Positions 24,633 through 33,915 of a stretch of DNA of 64,000 nt are shown here, piece after piece; position 1 is the stretch's first letter; each line of letters opens with the position of its first letter. Under the pieces are notes generated by a model. The model searched no databases. It was given only the letters and a program-made list of their open reading frames with translations, and was not told the origin of the DNA. Location of the stretch: the NCBI GenBank assembly GCA_002256935.1, contig NCGL01000003.1:1-64000 (forward strand), given 5' to 3'. The stretch is from Bdellovibrio sp. 28-41-41 (GTDB lineage Bacteria > Bdellovibrionota > Bdellovibrionia > Bdellovibrionales > Bdellovibrionaceae). Position numbers and translations under genes: made by a program.

Positions 24633-25336
24633 AAAAGGTAAGAAAAATTGCGCTAACTATTTTGCTAAGTCTAACTCTTGGATACCCACAAAAAAGTCGT
24701 GCTGATTTATTTGGTGGTGATGTCGTCATCCTCACTCAGATTTTAGCAAACGCTATTCAGCAGCTTGTTCAACTGCGCCAAATTCTGTCAACAGGTTCAG
24801 ACTCATTAAATCTTTTAAGAGATATCAATCGAGGAATTCGGGATGGGCTAACTGTCCTCCAGATGATTAACCCGCGATTTAATCCAGGGCTTTATGGTGA
24901 TTTGGCGACAGCAGATCGAGTGCTGAACGTAATTACCGACTTGTATGGTCGAATTCCTCAGACAGCTGAAATGCGACTGCAAGCGGCTCAAGACAGATCT
25001 GTATCTGAAAGCATTGCAATGAACGGAAACTTGTTTCGATTTGCTGATCAAGCTGATGAAGAGAGCAAAAGAATATTTAATCATTCCCAAGGAGTTAGTC
25101 CTCAAGGGGCAGCAAAGCTCACAGCACAGTCCGTAGCAGTTCTAATTGGTGTATCGACTCAAGTTTTAAGAACCAATTCGATGATGTTAAAAATGATGTC
25201 TGAAAATATGGCTCTACAAAACAGAAAAGAGAAACTGCAATCGGCTCAATTTAAATCTCAGTACGATGGTTTATCAAATGCGCTTGGCACCTTGCCTAAG
25301 GAAACAAAACTAAAAACACTTGAAGGAGGAAACTAA
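24629..25336 (+). CDS. virB5: VirB5/TrbJ-like periplasmic protein
   Basis: A 235-residue exported protein with a signal peptide (about 1-25) and a mostly helical mature part with heptad-like stretches, similar to TrbJ/VirB5 minor pilins. It overlaps virB4 by ATGA and precedes the VirB6 gene, the usual position. Sequence similarity alone is weak; context carries the call. Confidence 0.7.
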   Translation: MKKVRKIALTILLSLTLGYPQKSRADLFGGDVVILTQILANAIQQLVQLRQILSTGSDSLNLLRDINRGIRDGLTVLQMINPRFNPGLYGDLATADRVLNVITDLYGRIPQTAEMRLQAAQDRSVSESIAMNGNLFRFADQADEESKRIFNHSQGVSPQGAAKLTAQSVAVLIGVSTQVLRTNSMMLKMMSENMALQNRKEKLQSAQFKSQYDGLSNALGTLPKETKLKTLEGGN

Positions 25337-26224
25337 ATGCCACAATTTGAACTTCTAGGTTCTCTGATGAAAGATCTCCACCAACAGTTCGTGACGATCT
25401 ACTACCTAATGCTTCCAGTTTTTTTCGCGCTTTCAATTTCCATGGCTTGGTTTCGCTCACCACAAGGAAGTATTGAGTTTTTGGATATTCTTAAGCGAGC
25501 AGTTATTGCAACGCTATTATTGGTGGCTTTTCCTGATATTAGCAGAGCCATCATATTTGTGGCTGACGGAATAACTGAGAAAATTGACGCCTTAAATTCA
25601 ATTGATGTCATGGTTCGAATGGCCCAAGAGAAAAGTGAAGCTTACTCTGCGTCCACAACAAGCCTGCTACTTCAATTTAATGATTTGATCATAGCCGTGC
25701 TTTCATTTTTGAGTTTTCTTGTTCTTTATATCGCTCGCTACATCACGATTGCAATGTATCACTTTTTTTGGATCTTTTTTATGGTCACTTCACCACTACT
25801 TTTGCTTTTCAATCTTTTTGCATCGACGAGCCAAATTACGATCAATCTGTTTAAAGGAATGATGGAAGTCGCTAGTTGGAAGATTGTCTGGGCAATACTT
25901 GGCGCAATGTTGACAGCACTTTCATTTGGCGATGCGTACAAAGCCGAAGGAAACTATCTAACGCTGATCGTGATGAATTTTGTAATTGCGATTGCAATGT
26001 TAGCCACTCCAATGATGGTTAAATCTCTTGTAGGATCTGGTTTGCAATCCATGTCGTCAACTTTAGGAGCAACAGCGGTTGCAGCAATGGTAGCAGCACC
26101 AGCTCGTGCAGCGATTGTCGCTACAAAAAGTAGAATGGCCTTAAATACCACAAGCACTTTTGCGCGAAACCAAGTTCAACGATTCCAAAGACCTAAACAC
26201 AATCCTTACAAAGGAGTTTCATGA
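25337..26224 (+). CDS. virB6: VirB6/TrbL polytopic channel protein
   Basis: A 295-residue protein with five to six membrane segments (about 20-38, 52-70, 110-132, 137-160, 178-195 and 205-225) and an Ala-rich basic tail. This fits VirB6/TrbL, the inner-membrane channel component. The gene starts on the base after the previous stop and ends in an ATGA overlap with the next gene. Confidence 0.82.
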   Translation: MPQFELLGSLMKDLHQQFVTIYYLMLPVFFALSISMAWFRSPQGSIEFLDILKRAVIATLLLVAFPDISRAIIFVADGITEKIDALNSIDVMVRMAQEKSEAYSASTTSLLLQFNDLIIAVLSFLSFLVLYIARYITIAMYHFFWIFFMVTSPLLLLFNLFASTSQITINLFKGMMEVASWKIVWAILGAMLTALSFGDAYKAEGNYLTLIVMNFVIAIAMLATPMMVKSLVGSGLQSMSSTLGATAVAAMVAAPARAAIVATKSRMALNTTSTFARNQVQRFQRPKHNPYKGVS

Positions 26225-26814
26225 AAAACTATAAAGAGCACCTTCTCAACCACAACTTTCCTAAGCAACTGTCTGACTTGATGAACTCTAATCAATTTTT
26301 AAAACTTTTTTCTGTTGCAGCACTTGGTCTGGCCGTTTTTGCATTGATCACACTAATGACACTTGGATTTAAACCACCAATTGTCATCAGCCTTAGCGAA
26401 AGCGCTATTGAATTGAATCAGATCGAAAAGCTCCCCAAGCCCGAAGATCAAATTCAGCAGGCTGCAAAAAAATACATATCACTTAGGTATAAATGGGAAC
26501 CAGCCAATGTGGTGAAAAATTTAGAACTTGCGGACGCCTTCATTCACCCCATAAGTAAAAAAGCATATCTTGCCGCTGTTTCCAATGTGATCAAATTCTC
26601 ATCTGAGAAACAGGTCTCACAAAGAGCTTATGCGAACGCAGTTAACGTTAATTTACAGTCAAAAACTGTGACCGTTGCCGGAGACAGAATTACCTCAATT
26701 CAAGGAATGATGGCCGCCGGACCTTTAAAAGTCGAACTTACTTTTGAAAATGGAGATCGCACAAAAGAGAACCCATGGGGAGTGTACTTCGTAAAAGAAA
26801 AGGAAAGCTTATGA
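26221..26814 (+). CDS. virB8: VirB8/TraE-like assembly factor
   Basis: A 197-residue bitopic protein: cytoplasmic N-terminus, one membrane segment (about 31-52) and a periplasmic domain of VirB8/TraE type (YKWEPANVV early, then a repeated strand pattern). VirB8 nucleates the inner-membrane complex with VirB6, VirB9 and VirB10, which surround it here. Confidence 0.75.
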   Translation: MKNYKEHLLNHNFPKQLSDLMNSNQFLKLFSVAALGLAVFALITLMTLGFKPPIVISLSESAIELNQIEKLPKPEDQIQQAAKKYISLRYKWEPANVVKNLELADAFIHPISKKAYLAAVSNVIKFSSEKQVSQRAYANAVNVNLQSKTVTVAGDRITSIQGMMAAGPLKVELTFENGDRTKENPWGVYFVKEKESL

Positions 26815-27539
26815 AACTTTTAAATTGTCTCTTCATTTTAGCATCATTTTCAGAATTAGCCGTTGCAAGAGTTCGAAAGGTTCCTGTATCAGGCGATCAA
26901 ATTGTTACAGTGAAAACCGCGATTGGAATTGCGACAATCATTCAAGTCCCAGACAGACCGAATAGCGTTGTGGTCGGCGATCAGGAATCTTTTAAAGTGG
27001 AGTATCTAGATCAAGCCATCACAATCAAGCCATTGCAATCAAGTGCTAAAAGCAATTTGTATGTGTACACAGACTGGAAACGATACAACGTTCAATTAAT
27101 TACTGGGTCTGAATCTAATGCTGATTACGTTGTCTACTTAGAATCACCAAAGGCAACACCTACCAGGTCCCCCACGACACCATGGCGCAGGTTTTCAAAT
27201 AGTTTGAAGAATGAAAATCTAATTCTAGAAACTCGAAAGGTTGGCGCACCTCGAGAAAATCTAATCGCGATTGAGTTCTTAATCTCATCATCTAAAAATG
27301 AAAAGTTTGACCCAAATTGGATTTGGTTGACACAGAACGGACAAACCAAAGTTATTCAAAATCTCTTTGTATCGAATTTAAATCTTGGACCTCAGACAAG
27401 CGTCAACGGCGTCATTCAGATTTTAAAATCCGATATTAGTTTTGATGAACCTCTGCGAATCGAATTGAGAAGAAAGAAACTGAGTTATCTCACGATACCA
27501 AAGGTGGATTCATGGAAACAAATGAAAGTACAACGTTAA
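26811..27539 (+). CDS. virB9: VirB9/TrbG-type outer-membrane complex protein
   Basis: A 242-residue exported protein: signal peptide (about 1-20), then a beta-rich N-terminal domain beginning RKVPVSGDQIVTVKTAIG, a feature of VirB9/TrbG/TraK relatives. ATG 26811 overlaps the stop of virB8 (ATGA). It would form the core channel ring with VirB10. The C-terminal part is shorter or more diverged than in VirB9 of Agrobacterium. Confidence 0.75.
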   Translation: MKLLNCLFILASFSELAVARVRKVPVSGDQIVTVKTAIGIATIIQVPDRPNSVVVGDQESFKVEYLDQAITIKPLQSSAKSNLYVYTDWKRYNVQLITGSESNADYVVYLESPKATPTRSPTTPWRRFSNSLKNENLILETRKVGAPRENLIAIEFLISSSKNEKFDPNWIWLTQNGQTKVIQNLFVSNLNLGPQTSVNGVIQILKSDISFDEPLRIELRRKKLSYLTIPKVDSWKQMKVQR

Positions 27540-28498
27540 TAGGTCGAATATCAAAGCTCTATCTGAAAGAACAAAAGCCATTCACTAAAAAGCGAGACTT
27601 CAATTGGAAAGCGTTAAAAGTTTCAGTTCTGTCGGGAATTGTTTTAGTCGTAGTGGTTCTATTGTTAATGCCGACAACACAGCCTGAAACTAGTGATTTT
27701 TCTGAGAAGATCGACAGCAATGGATATAGAATCCAATCGATGTCTGAGTCGAATCCTACTACTGACACATGGGCGCAGATGCAACAGTCACAAATGAATA
27801 GTGGAATTGCTCCTCGTTCAATTGATTATCTTAATGGCTCTGGTGGCAGTCCTTCAAGTTTTGGATCAAGTGCTAAACCTGATCGAAGTAGTTCAATGAT
27901 CATCGGACGAACTGGAGTTGACTCAAAGACTCAGCTGTCGCCCGGTTCAAAAATAAAGGTCAGATTGAATGACTCAGTGACCTTAAGTACAGAATCAGTA
28001 CCTGTGATTGCAACAGTAGTTTCGGACGTCGAACATGAAGGCAGTAATGCAATTCCTAGGGGGGCAAGGCTCATTGGTGAAATTGCATTCGACGAGTCCT
28101 CTGAAAGAGCAACCGTCACATTTAGATCGTTGCAGATGCCAGATGGTCGAGAACGTCAAATTTCTGCTATTGCTCTAGGAAATGATGGCCAGTATGGAAT
28201 TGAAGGAAAAGTAAACTCTGCGGCATTCAGAAACACAGTTGGTCAAACGCTAACACGATTCATAGGTGCCTACGCAGATGGCTCAATTCAGCGCGGACAA
28301 TTAGGAGCATCGCAAGGTGGCCATGAAAATGGAATGAAAACCGCAGTGGCCGAGACGGCAAAAGATCGTGCTGAAGCTTGGGCCGAAGATCTTAAAAAAG
28401 AAAAGAAATGGATCGAAGTAAGAGCGGGCAAAGAATTTATTGTGATCATTAATCAACCCTATCAATTTCGAGACCCTGGTTCATTTTATGGGAACTGA
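27512..28498 (+). CDS. virB10: VirB10/TrbI-type channel protein
   Basis: A 328-residue protein: cytoplasmic N-terminus, one membrane anchor (about 34-52), a Ser/Gly-rich linker, and a C-terminal VirB10 beta-barrel domain (GSKIKVRLNDSVTLSTESV, IPRGARLIGE, then FRNTVGQTLTRFIGAYADG). It links inner- and outer-membrane complexes. It overlaps virB9 by 28 bases with its GGTGG site inside it. Confidence 0.88.
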   Translation: METNESTTLIGRISKLYLKEQKPFTKKRDFNWKALKVSVLSGIVLVVVVLLLMPTTQPETSDFSEKIDSNGYRIQSMSESNPTTDTWAQMQQSQMNSGIAPRSIDYLNGSGGSPSSFGSSAKPDRSSSMIIGRTGVDSKTQLSPGSKIKVRLNDSVTLSTESVPVIATVVSDVEHEGSNAIPRGARLIGEIAFDESSERATVTFRSLQMPDGRERQISAIALGNDGQYGIEGKVNSAAFRNTVGQTLTRFIGAYADGSIQRGQLGASQGGHENGMKTAVAETAKDRAEAWAEDLKKEKKWIEVRAGKEFIVIINQPYQFRDPGSFYGN

Positions 28499-30086
28499 CA
28501 ACAACAATGACATGCTCTTCATCTGGGGACTTGCGATTTTTGGCCTATATGCAGTGGGCTCAAAATACCTTGAATCAATGAGGCTAAAATTTAGCACCCC
28601 CGAATTTCAAATTTTATTTTCTGTTATCGTTGGAATTTTATTTTCGGGGGCTATCTACTTTCTATTTCAAAAGTTTGAAATTGCTTTAGCAAAGAAGGAA
28701 CAAGAGAAGGCCATCCTCGGATATGAAACCGGTTCGGCCTATTGCGGAACTACGATTGACAATCAAGACGTTTACATAAAGACCAAGCAAAGAGCTATGC
28801 ATACACAAGTCATCGGAACGACGAATGCCGGAAAGACTGAATCTGTGATTTTGCCATGGGCAATTCAGGACATTGAAGCAGGTCGCGGTTTAATTCTGAT
28901 TGATGGGAAAGCAGATCGCTCACTGTTAGATAAACTTTGGTCTTATACCGTAAAAGCCGGACGCCAAAAAGATTTCAGATTGTTTTCATTGGGAAACATC
29001 GCAAGCTCACATCAATTTAATCCTTTGATCGGAGGAACCCCAGAGGAAATTTCTGAGCGTGTGTTCAATGCATTTGATTTTGAAAATCAGCATTACAGAA
29101 GCTTGCAGTATGAAATCTTTGTACAAGTAATGAGAATTTTCATATCTGCGAATGTGATCCCAACATTTCAACGACTTCACCAGGCTATTTCAGACCCGCA
29201 ATACTTAAAGACTGTTGTTCAAGGAACCACTGTTAACGAACAAAAAGATTGGGCTCAAAACTTTGCTTCACTTCCGTTAAACGAGCGCTTAACAAGAACA
29301 AGTGGTCTAACGACAGCGCTCAGTCACTTTGCATTCGGAGAGACAGCACAGCTATTTAATTGCGAGAATCCTGAAATCACTTTGGAAAAAGCGCTCAGTA
29401 ATAACTTGATTGTATATTTTCAGCTGCCAGTTTTGCTTTCGCCATTTTTAGGCACAGCATCAGGCAAGATGATTCTGCAATCACTTCAAAGTTCTGTAGC
29501 TAATCGCCACCGAAGCCAGAAGGGAAATCCAAAATTTTTTTCTGTTTTTCTCGATGATTTTTCTGAGTATCTGTATCCAGGTTTTGTGACAATTCTAAAT
29601 AAATCTCGAAGTGCGAACGTAGGCATTGTGTTCGCCCATCAAGCATTAGGAGACATCAAAGCATTGGGAGATGCTGTCGCCAATTCAATACTAACAAATG
29701 CGAATCTGAAAGTGTTCATGCGCGGTAATGACCCAGAATCAGCAGAATATTTTTCAAGCGTAATCGGCACAGCAAAAGCGCTTAAATCAACTGAGCGAGC
29801 AAAAAAAGGATTCCTAAAAACGGAAACCACAGGCGATCAAAGTCTTCGAGAAGTGGATGAATTCATCATCCATCCAAACAAGTTTAAAAAAGACCTCGGA
29901 GTTGGGGAAGGAATTATGATCGTGCCGCATGAACGAGGCAGCAAAACAATACATATGAAATTTAAAAAGTGGGACGACTTACCGACCATACCTCTTGAGC
30001 CTGCTATTAAAACAATTGCTCAACCACTTTCACTCGCGCGTCCTTCTGAAAAACAGAAACTACAAACTCAAAAGGACAATCCATGA
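28488..30086 (+). CDS. virD4: VirD4/TraG-type coupling protein
   Basis: A 532-residue coupling ATPase: two N-terminal membrane segments (about 7-22 and 38-60), Walker A GTTNAGKTES (about 110), Walker B VFLDDFSEYL (about 350), and an AHQALGDI motif typical of the TraD/VirD4 family. It delivers the relaxosome to the channel. Its place at the end of the channel operon and next to the relaxation-type protein fits. Confidence 0.9.
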   Translation: MGTDNNNDMLFIWGLAIFGLYAVGSKYLESMRLKFSTPEFQILFSVIVGILFSGAIYFLFQKFEIALAKKEQEKAILGYETGSAYCGTTIDNQDVYIKTKQRAMHTQVIGTTNAGKTESVILPWAIQDIEAGRGLILIDGKADRSLLDKLWSYTVKAGRQKDFRLFSLGNIASSHQFNPLIGGTPEEISERVFNAFDFENQHYRSLQYEIFVQVMRIFISANVIPTFQRLHQAISDPQYLKTVVQGTTVNEQKDWAQNFASLPLNERLTRTSGLTTALSHFAFGETAQLFNCENPEITLEKALSNNLIVYFQLPVLLSPFLGTASGKMILQSLQSSVANRHRSQKGNPKFFSVFLDDFSEYLYPGFVTILNKSRSANVGIVFAHQALGDIKALGDAVANSILTNANLKVFMRGNDPESAEYFSSVIGTAKALKSTERAKKGFLKTETTGDQSLREVDEFIIHPNKFKKDLGVGEGIMIVPHERGSKTIHMKFKKWDDLPTIPLEPAIKTIAQPLSLARPSEKQKLQTQKDNP

Positions 30087-30526
30087 ATAAATTTAAAAAT
30101 AAATATCTTCTGATAGCATTCATCTACTTAGGTGCGCTGTTACTTGCTTCAGGTTGCGCAACCCAAGGAAAATCTGCTGGGCTTGGCGCAGCTATTGGCG
30201 CGGGAACTGGCGCACTAATAGGTCACATCGCCGACCCAGGAAAAAATGGAGAGTATCGAACCCGAAATGTCATACTCGGTACGGCAGTTGGTGCCATGGC
30301 TGGAACTATTGTTGGAGACCTAAGTTACAAAGAACTTGATTCTCAGAAGCGAGAGGCCTTTCTTAAAGGGAAGGCTTCGGCACCTCAAGCCAGAGATGGT
30401 GCGATGCCGACACTTAAAAATCCCAAAGTAGAATCTCGTTGGGTAGAGGGCCGGATCTCAGGAAACAAGTACATTGAAGGACACTACGAATACATTATTT
30501 CAGAACCAGCTCGCTGGGAGGAGTAA
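30083..30526 (+). CDS. Glycine-zipper lipoprotein
   Basis: A 147-residue lipoprotein: signal sequence with lipobox LASGC (Cys at about 25), then a glycine-zipper region (GLGAAIGAGTGALIG, and VILGTAVGAMAGTIVGD) and a polar tail. Such proteins insert in the outer membrane. In this operon it could stand in for VirB7 or act in surface exclusion. ATGA overlaps at the start. Confidence 0.75.
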   Translation: MNKFKNKYLLIAFIYLGALLLASGCATQGKSAGLGAAIGAGTGALIGHIADPGKNGEYRTRNVILGTAVGAMAGTIVGDLSYKELDSQKREAFLKGKASAPQARDGAMPTLKNPKVESRWVEGRISGNKYIEGHYEYIISEPARWEE

Positions 30527-31290
30527 TGCCTCGTCCAAAAATTATTCCGATTGAAGCAATCAACCTTGCTGCGCGTACAGGCTTTATCACAAAGGCTTTG
30601 TTCAAAGAATTCATTTTAGGGAATCGACCTAAAAGTTCAGTCAATAGAAGATGGAGCGAACTCATCAATTCTGGATTCTTCAACAAACATTCTGATGATC
30701 GGATGGCAGACGTCTACTTACTCAATAAACAGAAGAGAGAACTGCAAGACTTACTAGTTCAACAGCCCGTATCGCCCCCGTACACTGGGATAATCAGGCA
30801 CGATGAAATTGCACTTCGAGGTATACTTTTGATTGAAGATCGCGGGTTTCTTGAGACTTGGAAGGTAGAATCTGAATTCAAGAAAACAAAACAGGGAGCC
30901 ATTCAACTTGAATCAAAAAGCCAAAATCCAAAGTATCCAGATGCAATTTTAAATTTTAAGGCACCGTTTAAACCTATACGGGTTGCAATCGAAATTGAGC
31001 TTACACAAAAAGAAAAACGACGATATGAGCGAATTTTAAATGCTTATTCATTCGCACAAAACTTAGATCTTATTATTTTTGTATGCGGGAATAAGCAAAT
31101 TGAGAACGCAGTCATCACCTCGGCATCAAAATTCTTCTACCCTTCAGCGGGCGCAGAAATTGGATTTATGTCGAAAATGGATTGGCTGACTGACCCTGTG
31201 CTTGCAGATCTTCGATGTCAGAACACAGTATGTTCTTTAGGAACCTGGATCGACGGCCGCGAGAAAGTTCAGATTCAAAATGCAGAATAA
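30526..31290 (+). CDS. Replication-relaxation-like protein (candidate relaxase or accessory)
   Basis: A 254-residue protein: an N-terminal winged-helix-type region (about 10-70, with NRRWSELINSGFF) and a C-terminal part with the pattern YPDAILNFK then VAIEIELTQKEKRRYERIL, which resembles the Replic_Relax family of plasmid and ICE proteins. Their biochemical role is not settled. No classical MOB relaxase is seen in the window, so this gene is the best candidate for the relaxosome protein. The start is coupled to the previous stop (TAATG). Confidence 0.55.
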   Translation: MPRPKIIPIEAINLAARTGFITKALFKEFILGNRPKSSVNRRWSELINSGFFNKHSDDRMADVYLLNKQKRELQDLLVQQPVSPPYTGIIRHDEIALRGILLIEDRGFLETWKVESEFKKTKQGAIQLESKSQNPKYPDAILNFKAPFKPIRVAIEIELTQKEKRRYERILNAYSFAQNLDLIIFVCGNKQIENAVITSASKFFYPSAGAEIGFMSKMDWLTDPVLADLRCQNTVCSLGTWIDGREKVQIQNAE

Positions 31291-31379
31291 ATGAGTCGTT
31301 ATCGATTCGATAGCTCATTTATTTTAGATACTGTTGATTTTGATAAAACGACTAAAGACTGAGAATTGCTAACAAAACC

Positions 31380-31480
31380 ACCCCCGCCGCTCCTGTCGGC
31401 GTCCTCGAGCCGTTACTGACCACCCCCACTCTACGATTGAAGGTGGTCAGTAACTAGGACTAGACAGAAACGGCGGGGGT
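31380..31480. repeat. Large nested inverted repeat, oriT candidate
   Basis: An outer stem ACCCCCGCCG (31380-31389) pairs with CGGCGGGGGT (31471-31480), then CTGTC (31393-31397) with GACAG (31463-31467). An inner perfect 13-base stem GTTACTGACCACC (31412-31424) pairs with GGTGGTCAGTAAC (31442-31454) around a 17-base loop. It lies between the relaxation-type gene and a basic DNA-binding-type gene. It lacks a T-run, so it is not a simple terminator. Confidence 0.6.
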
Positions 31481-31506
31481 AATATGTAAGAATAGGAATA
31501 ATTATT

Positions 31507-31953
31507 ATGAATGAATTAATAAAAGAAGAAGAGAGAGAAGAAGGAACAAAGACAGGAAAACAAAAAACGAAAACAAAGAAGATAAAGTCTGCTGAAGATG
31601 ATCAGTATCGAGTCGTGATTCAGAAAGAATCTAACGATGCTCTAGAGGAATTGGTTCGCAGGACTAACGATGGATTTGAAGGTGGTGAAGTGACAAAATC
31701 AGATGTTGTTAATTTGCTTATTTCAAATCATGCAAAATCATTTTCAGATTCAGAAATTAAAAATCTTCGCCTTCTTCATTTTGACGAAAAGAAAGTTCTA
31801 AGAGCCCTGCTACGCAAAGCTGGTGACGACGGAGATTTACCTAGTGAAATTAAAAAAGTCCTTAGAGAGCATTTGGGGATCTCCGACAGTTCCAAACGTC
31901 GCGCTTCAAAAAGTGCATTCGACTTATCCACAGAAAAATCTGTGGATAACTGA
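31507..31953 (+). CDS. Basic/acidic small protein, possible relaxosome accessory
   Basis: A 148-residue protein: a highly charged N-terminus (Glu-rich, then Lys-rich), a possible ribbon-helix-helix core (YRVVIQKESNDALEELVRR followed by TKSDVVNLLISNHAK), and a charged helical C-terminus. This form is typical of plasmid DNA-binding accessory proteins. It starts 27 bases past the nested inverted repeat, which may be its binding site. Ribbon-helix-helix identity is inference. Confidence 0.6.
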   Translation: MNELIKEEEREEGTKTGKQKTKTKKIKSAEDDQYRVVIQKESNDALEELVRRTNDGFEGGEVTKSDVVNLLISNHAKSFSDSEIKNLRLLHFDEKKVLRALLRKAGDDGDLPSEIKKVLREHLGISDSSKRRASKSAFDLSTEKSVDN

Positions 31954-32015
31954 CTTGTTGATTTAAAAAGAATATAGATCACTTGCGCGACTTCCTGACA
32001 TCTCAAGTTATCTTT

Positions 32016-32030
32016 CTCAGCCTTGCTGAG
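32016..32030 (+). other. Small hairpin before the excisionase gene
   Basis: CTCAGC-CTT-GCTGAG is a perfect six-base stem with a three-base loop, 22 bases upstream of the excisionase ATG. It could shape the 5-prime end of that message. There is no T-run. Confidence 0.3.
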
Positions 32031-32052
32031 AGCAAGATTCAGGAGTACACTC

Positions 32053-32289
32053 ATGTCTGGATCACAAATCCAAAGCTCTAACGAACAACAGCTCTTTGAA
32101 AATAAAATAGAACCCATGTGGGCTTCAACAAAGGTTGCCGCCGCCCTTCTAGGGATTAGTCCCAACGCTCTACGAATTAGAAAATTTCGCGGGCAAATAG
32201 AATGTCGGTATTTTGGAAATCAACTTCGATTCAACGTGAATTACATCCACTCACTTCTTCGCGAAACGCGAGAAGAACGAAAGGAGTAA
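32053..32289 (+). CDS. Excisionase-type DNA-binding protein
   Basis: A 78-residue protein with a winged helix of the MerR/excisionase kind: WASTKVAAALLGISPNALR followed by RYFGNQLRFNVNYI. ATG 32053 has an AGGAG site. It lies 3 bases before the integrase gene, so the two are co-expressed and it probably directs excision of the element. Confidence 0.8.
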   Translation: MSGSQIQSSNEQQLFENKIEPMWASTKVAAALLGISPNALRIRKFRGQIECRYFGNQLRFNVNYIHSLLRETREERKE

Positions 32290-32292
32290 TTT

Positions 32293-33384
32293 ATGGCGAT
32301 AACGAGATTGATGATCGATGGCAAACCAATTTATGAAGTCTTTGTAAAAATAAGAGATAAATCCGGCAAGCAAGTTGCGAAGCGAAAAAGATTTCAGAAC
32401 GAACGTGAAGCTAAAAAAGCGGAATTTGAAATCTTAATGAACCTAGAAGGTCACAAAACAAAAATCACTTGGAAGCAATGGATTGAACATATGCTTGAAA
32501 AGTATAGAGTTGAGTATCGTACATCGACCTACTTCAATTATAAGCACTGTTTAAATAAATGGTTTGATCCTGTCTGGAACGAAATGTTTCTCGACGACAT
32601 TAAACCTAGCGATGTTCACAAAGTGATTTTTGAAAACTGCAAAGGAACTTCTAGCTACACTCAAAGAGGACTTCTAAAAATCGTGAAACGTGTTTTTAAC
32701 GTTGCGATTGAGGAAGGCATCATTGTTCGAAATCCTGCTGTAGGAATTCGAGTTCGGTGTGCTGATGCAAACCAAGCAGTTTTGAACAAAAGTGAAATCG
32801 AAGTCTTATTGACGGAAGCTCGGCGCACAGAGCACCGATTCTTCCCTCACTGGACTTTGGCACTTCTAACTGGAATGCGTTCAGGCGAGCTGTACAGCTT
32901 AAGGTGGACCGATGTTGATATGGTCACTGGAAAGATCAGCATCAGCAAAGCTTGGACACGCTACAACGGCGAAGGGCCAACCAAGACTGCTAAAAACCGG
33001 ATTTATCCAATATCAAATGAAGGCCGAAAATTTCTCGAGGAACTTCGAGCAAACTACACAAAGGACTCTGAGTTTGTACTTCCCAGATTGTGGGAGTGGA
33101 ACCAGGGAGACCAAGCAAAAGTGCTTAAAAGTTTCTGCCAGGAAATAGGCATTACCCCTGTGAAATTTCACGATCTTCGTGCAACTTTCATAACGCAGAT
33201 GCTTAACAACGGGGTTCCACTTTCTAAGGTCATGGCCATCGTCGGCCACTCTTCCCTAAAGACCACGCAAGGCTACTTGCGATTGTCCGGTAAGGATATT
33301 GAGGGAGCTACTGAAGGATTAAACATCCAAGTGCCTCAGATCGAAGAGAACCTAGGAAACGTTGTGCAGTTAAAGCGAAAATGA
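32293..33384 (+). CDS. Tyrosine integrase of the element
   Basis: A 363-residue phage-type integrase. An N-terminal arm-binding and SAM-like domain (about 55-150) precedes the catalytic domain with Arg in TGMRSGELYSLRW (about 196), the H-x2-R box HDLRATF (about 296-302), then GHSS (about 322) and the nucleophile Tyr in GYLRLSG (about 332). It marks one end of the mobile element. Confidence 0.93.
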   Translation: MAITRLMIDGKPIYEVFVKIRDKSGKQVAKRKRFQNEREAKKAEFEILMNLEGHKTKITWKQWIEHMLEKYRVEYRTSTYFNYKHCLNKWFDPVWNEMFLDDIKPSDVHKVIFENCKGTSSYTQRGLLKIVKRVFNVAIEEGIIVRNPAVGIRVRCADANQAVLNKSEIEVLLTEARRTEHRFFPHWTLALLTGMRSGELYSLRWTDVDMVTGKISISKAWTRYNGEGPTKTAKNRIYPISNEGRKFLEELRANYTKDSEFVLPRLWEWNQGDQAKVLKSFCQEIGITPVKFHDLRATFITQMLNNGVPLSKVMAIVGHSSLKTTQGYLRLSGKDIEGATEGLNIQVPQIEENLGNVVQLKRK

Positions 33385-33439
33385 TGGACAGCTGTGGTAA
33401 CATTTTGGTAACATGGGTCTAGAATCATCAGAAGAATTA

Positions 33440-33483
33440 ATGGGTTACTCGATTAGCGAGTTACCCATCCATTTCTTTTCTTT
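33440..33483 (+). terminator. Terminator after integrase
   Basis: ATGGGTTACTCG (33440-33451), a five-base loop, then CGAGTTACCCAT (33457-33468): a 12-base stem with one mismatch, followed by a T-rich run interrupted by C. Likely ends the integrase transcript; it could also be part of the attachment region. Confidence 0.55.
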
Positions 33484-33522
33484 AAAAAACCAACTTAAAG
33501 AGATGCTTTTTTGGAGCAGATC

Positions 33523-33915
33523 ATGGCCACAGATGTCTCGATTGACGAATTAAAAAAAGCAATCAGCACACTTGATGAAGCCCTGCAATTTTCACAGCAA
33601 GTTAAAAACAACGATGTTCAATTTAAAATCGCCCGCGATGCTTGTATTCAACGTTTCGAATACTGCATTGAATTGTCGTGGAAAGTTTCCGTCAAAAAAT
33701 TAGGTTCACAAACGAAGTTTCCTAAGCAAGCTGTGCGAGAAATGGCCCGAGCCGATTTGATTACCTCTGCTGAAGCATGGCTTGATTTCATCGAAGCCCG
33801 CAATAGCTCAAGCCATTCTTATGATGAAGAAACTGCTAAAAAAGTTTTTATACAAATTTTATTGTTCAAAGATGAAGTTAAAAAATTGGTTTTTCAATTA
33901 GGTCAAATTTCGTGA
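33523..33915 (+). CDS. HEPN protein of a HEPN/MNT pair
   Basis: A 130-residue HI0074-type nucleotidyltransferase-substrate-binding protein, a HEPN-fold four-helix protein. FEYCIELSWK and FIEARNSSSHSYDE (the R-x4-6-H-type motif region) are characteristic. ATG 33523 follows a TTGGAG site. It forms a toxin-antitoxin pair with the next gene, overlapping it by 4 bases. HEPN toxins are usually RNases neutralised by the MNT partner. Confidence 0.8.
   Translation: MATDVSIDELKKAISTLDEALQFSQQVKNNDVQFKIARDACIQRFEYCIELSWKVSVKKLGSQTKFPKQAVREMARADLITSAEAWLDFIEARNSSSHSYDEETAKKVFIQILLFKDEVKKLVFQLGQIS

Noticed and set aside
153..33425. TCTAGAAT shared by the left hairpin region and by the sequence after the integrase, as attachment sites
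   Set aside because: Only eight bases and palindromic, expected by chance in this length. No longer direct repeat was found, so the element's ends stay undefined.
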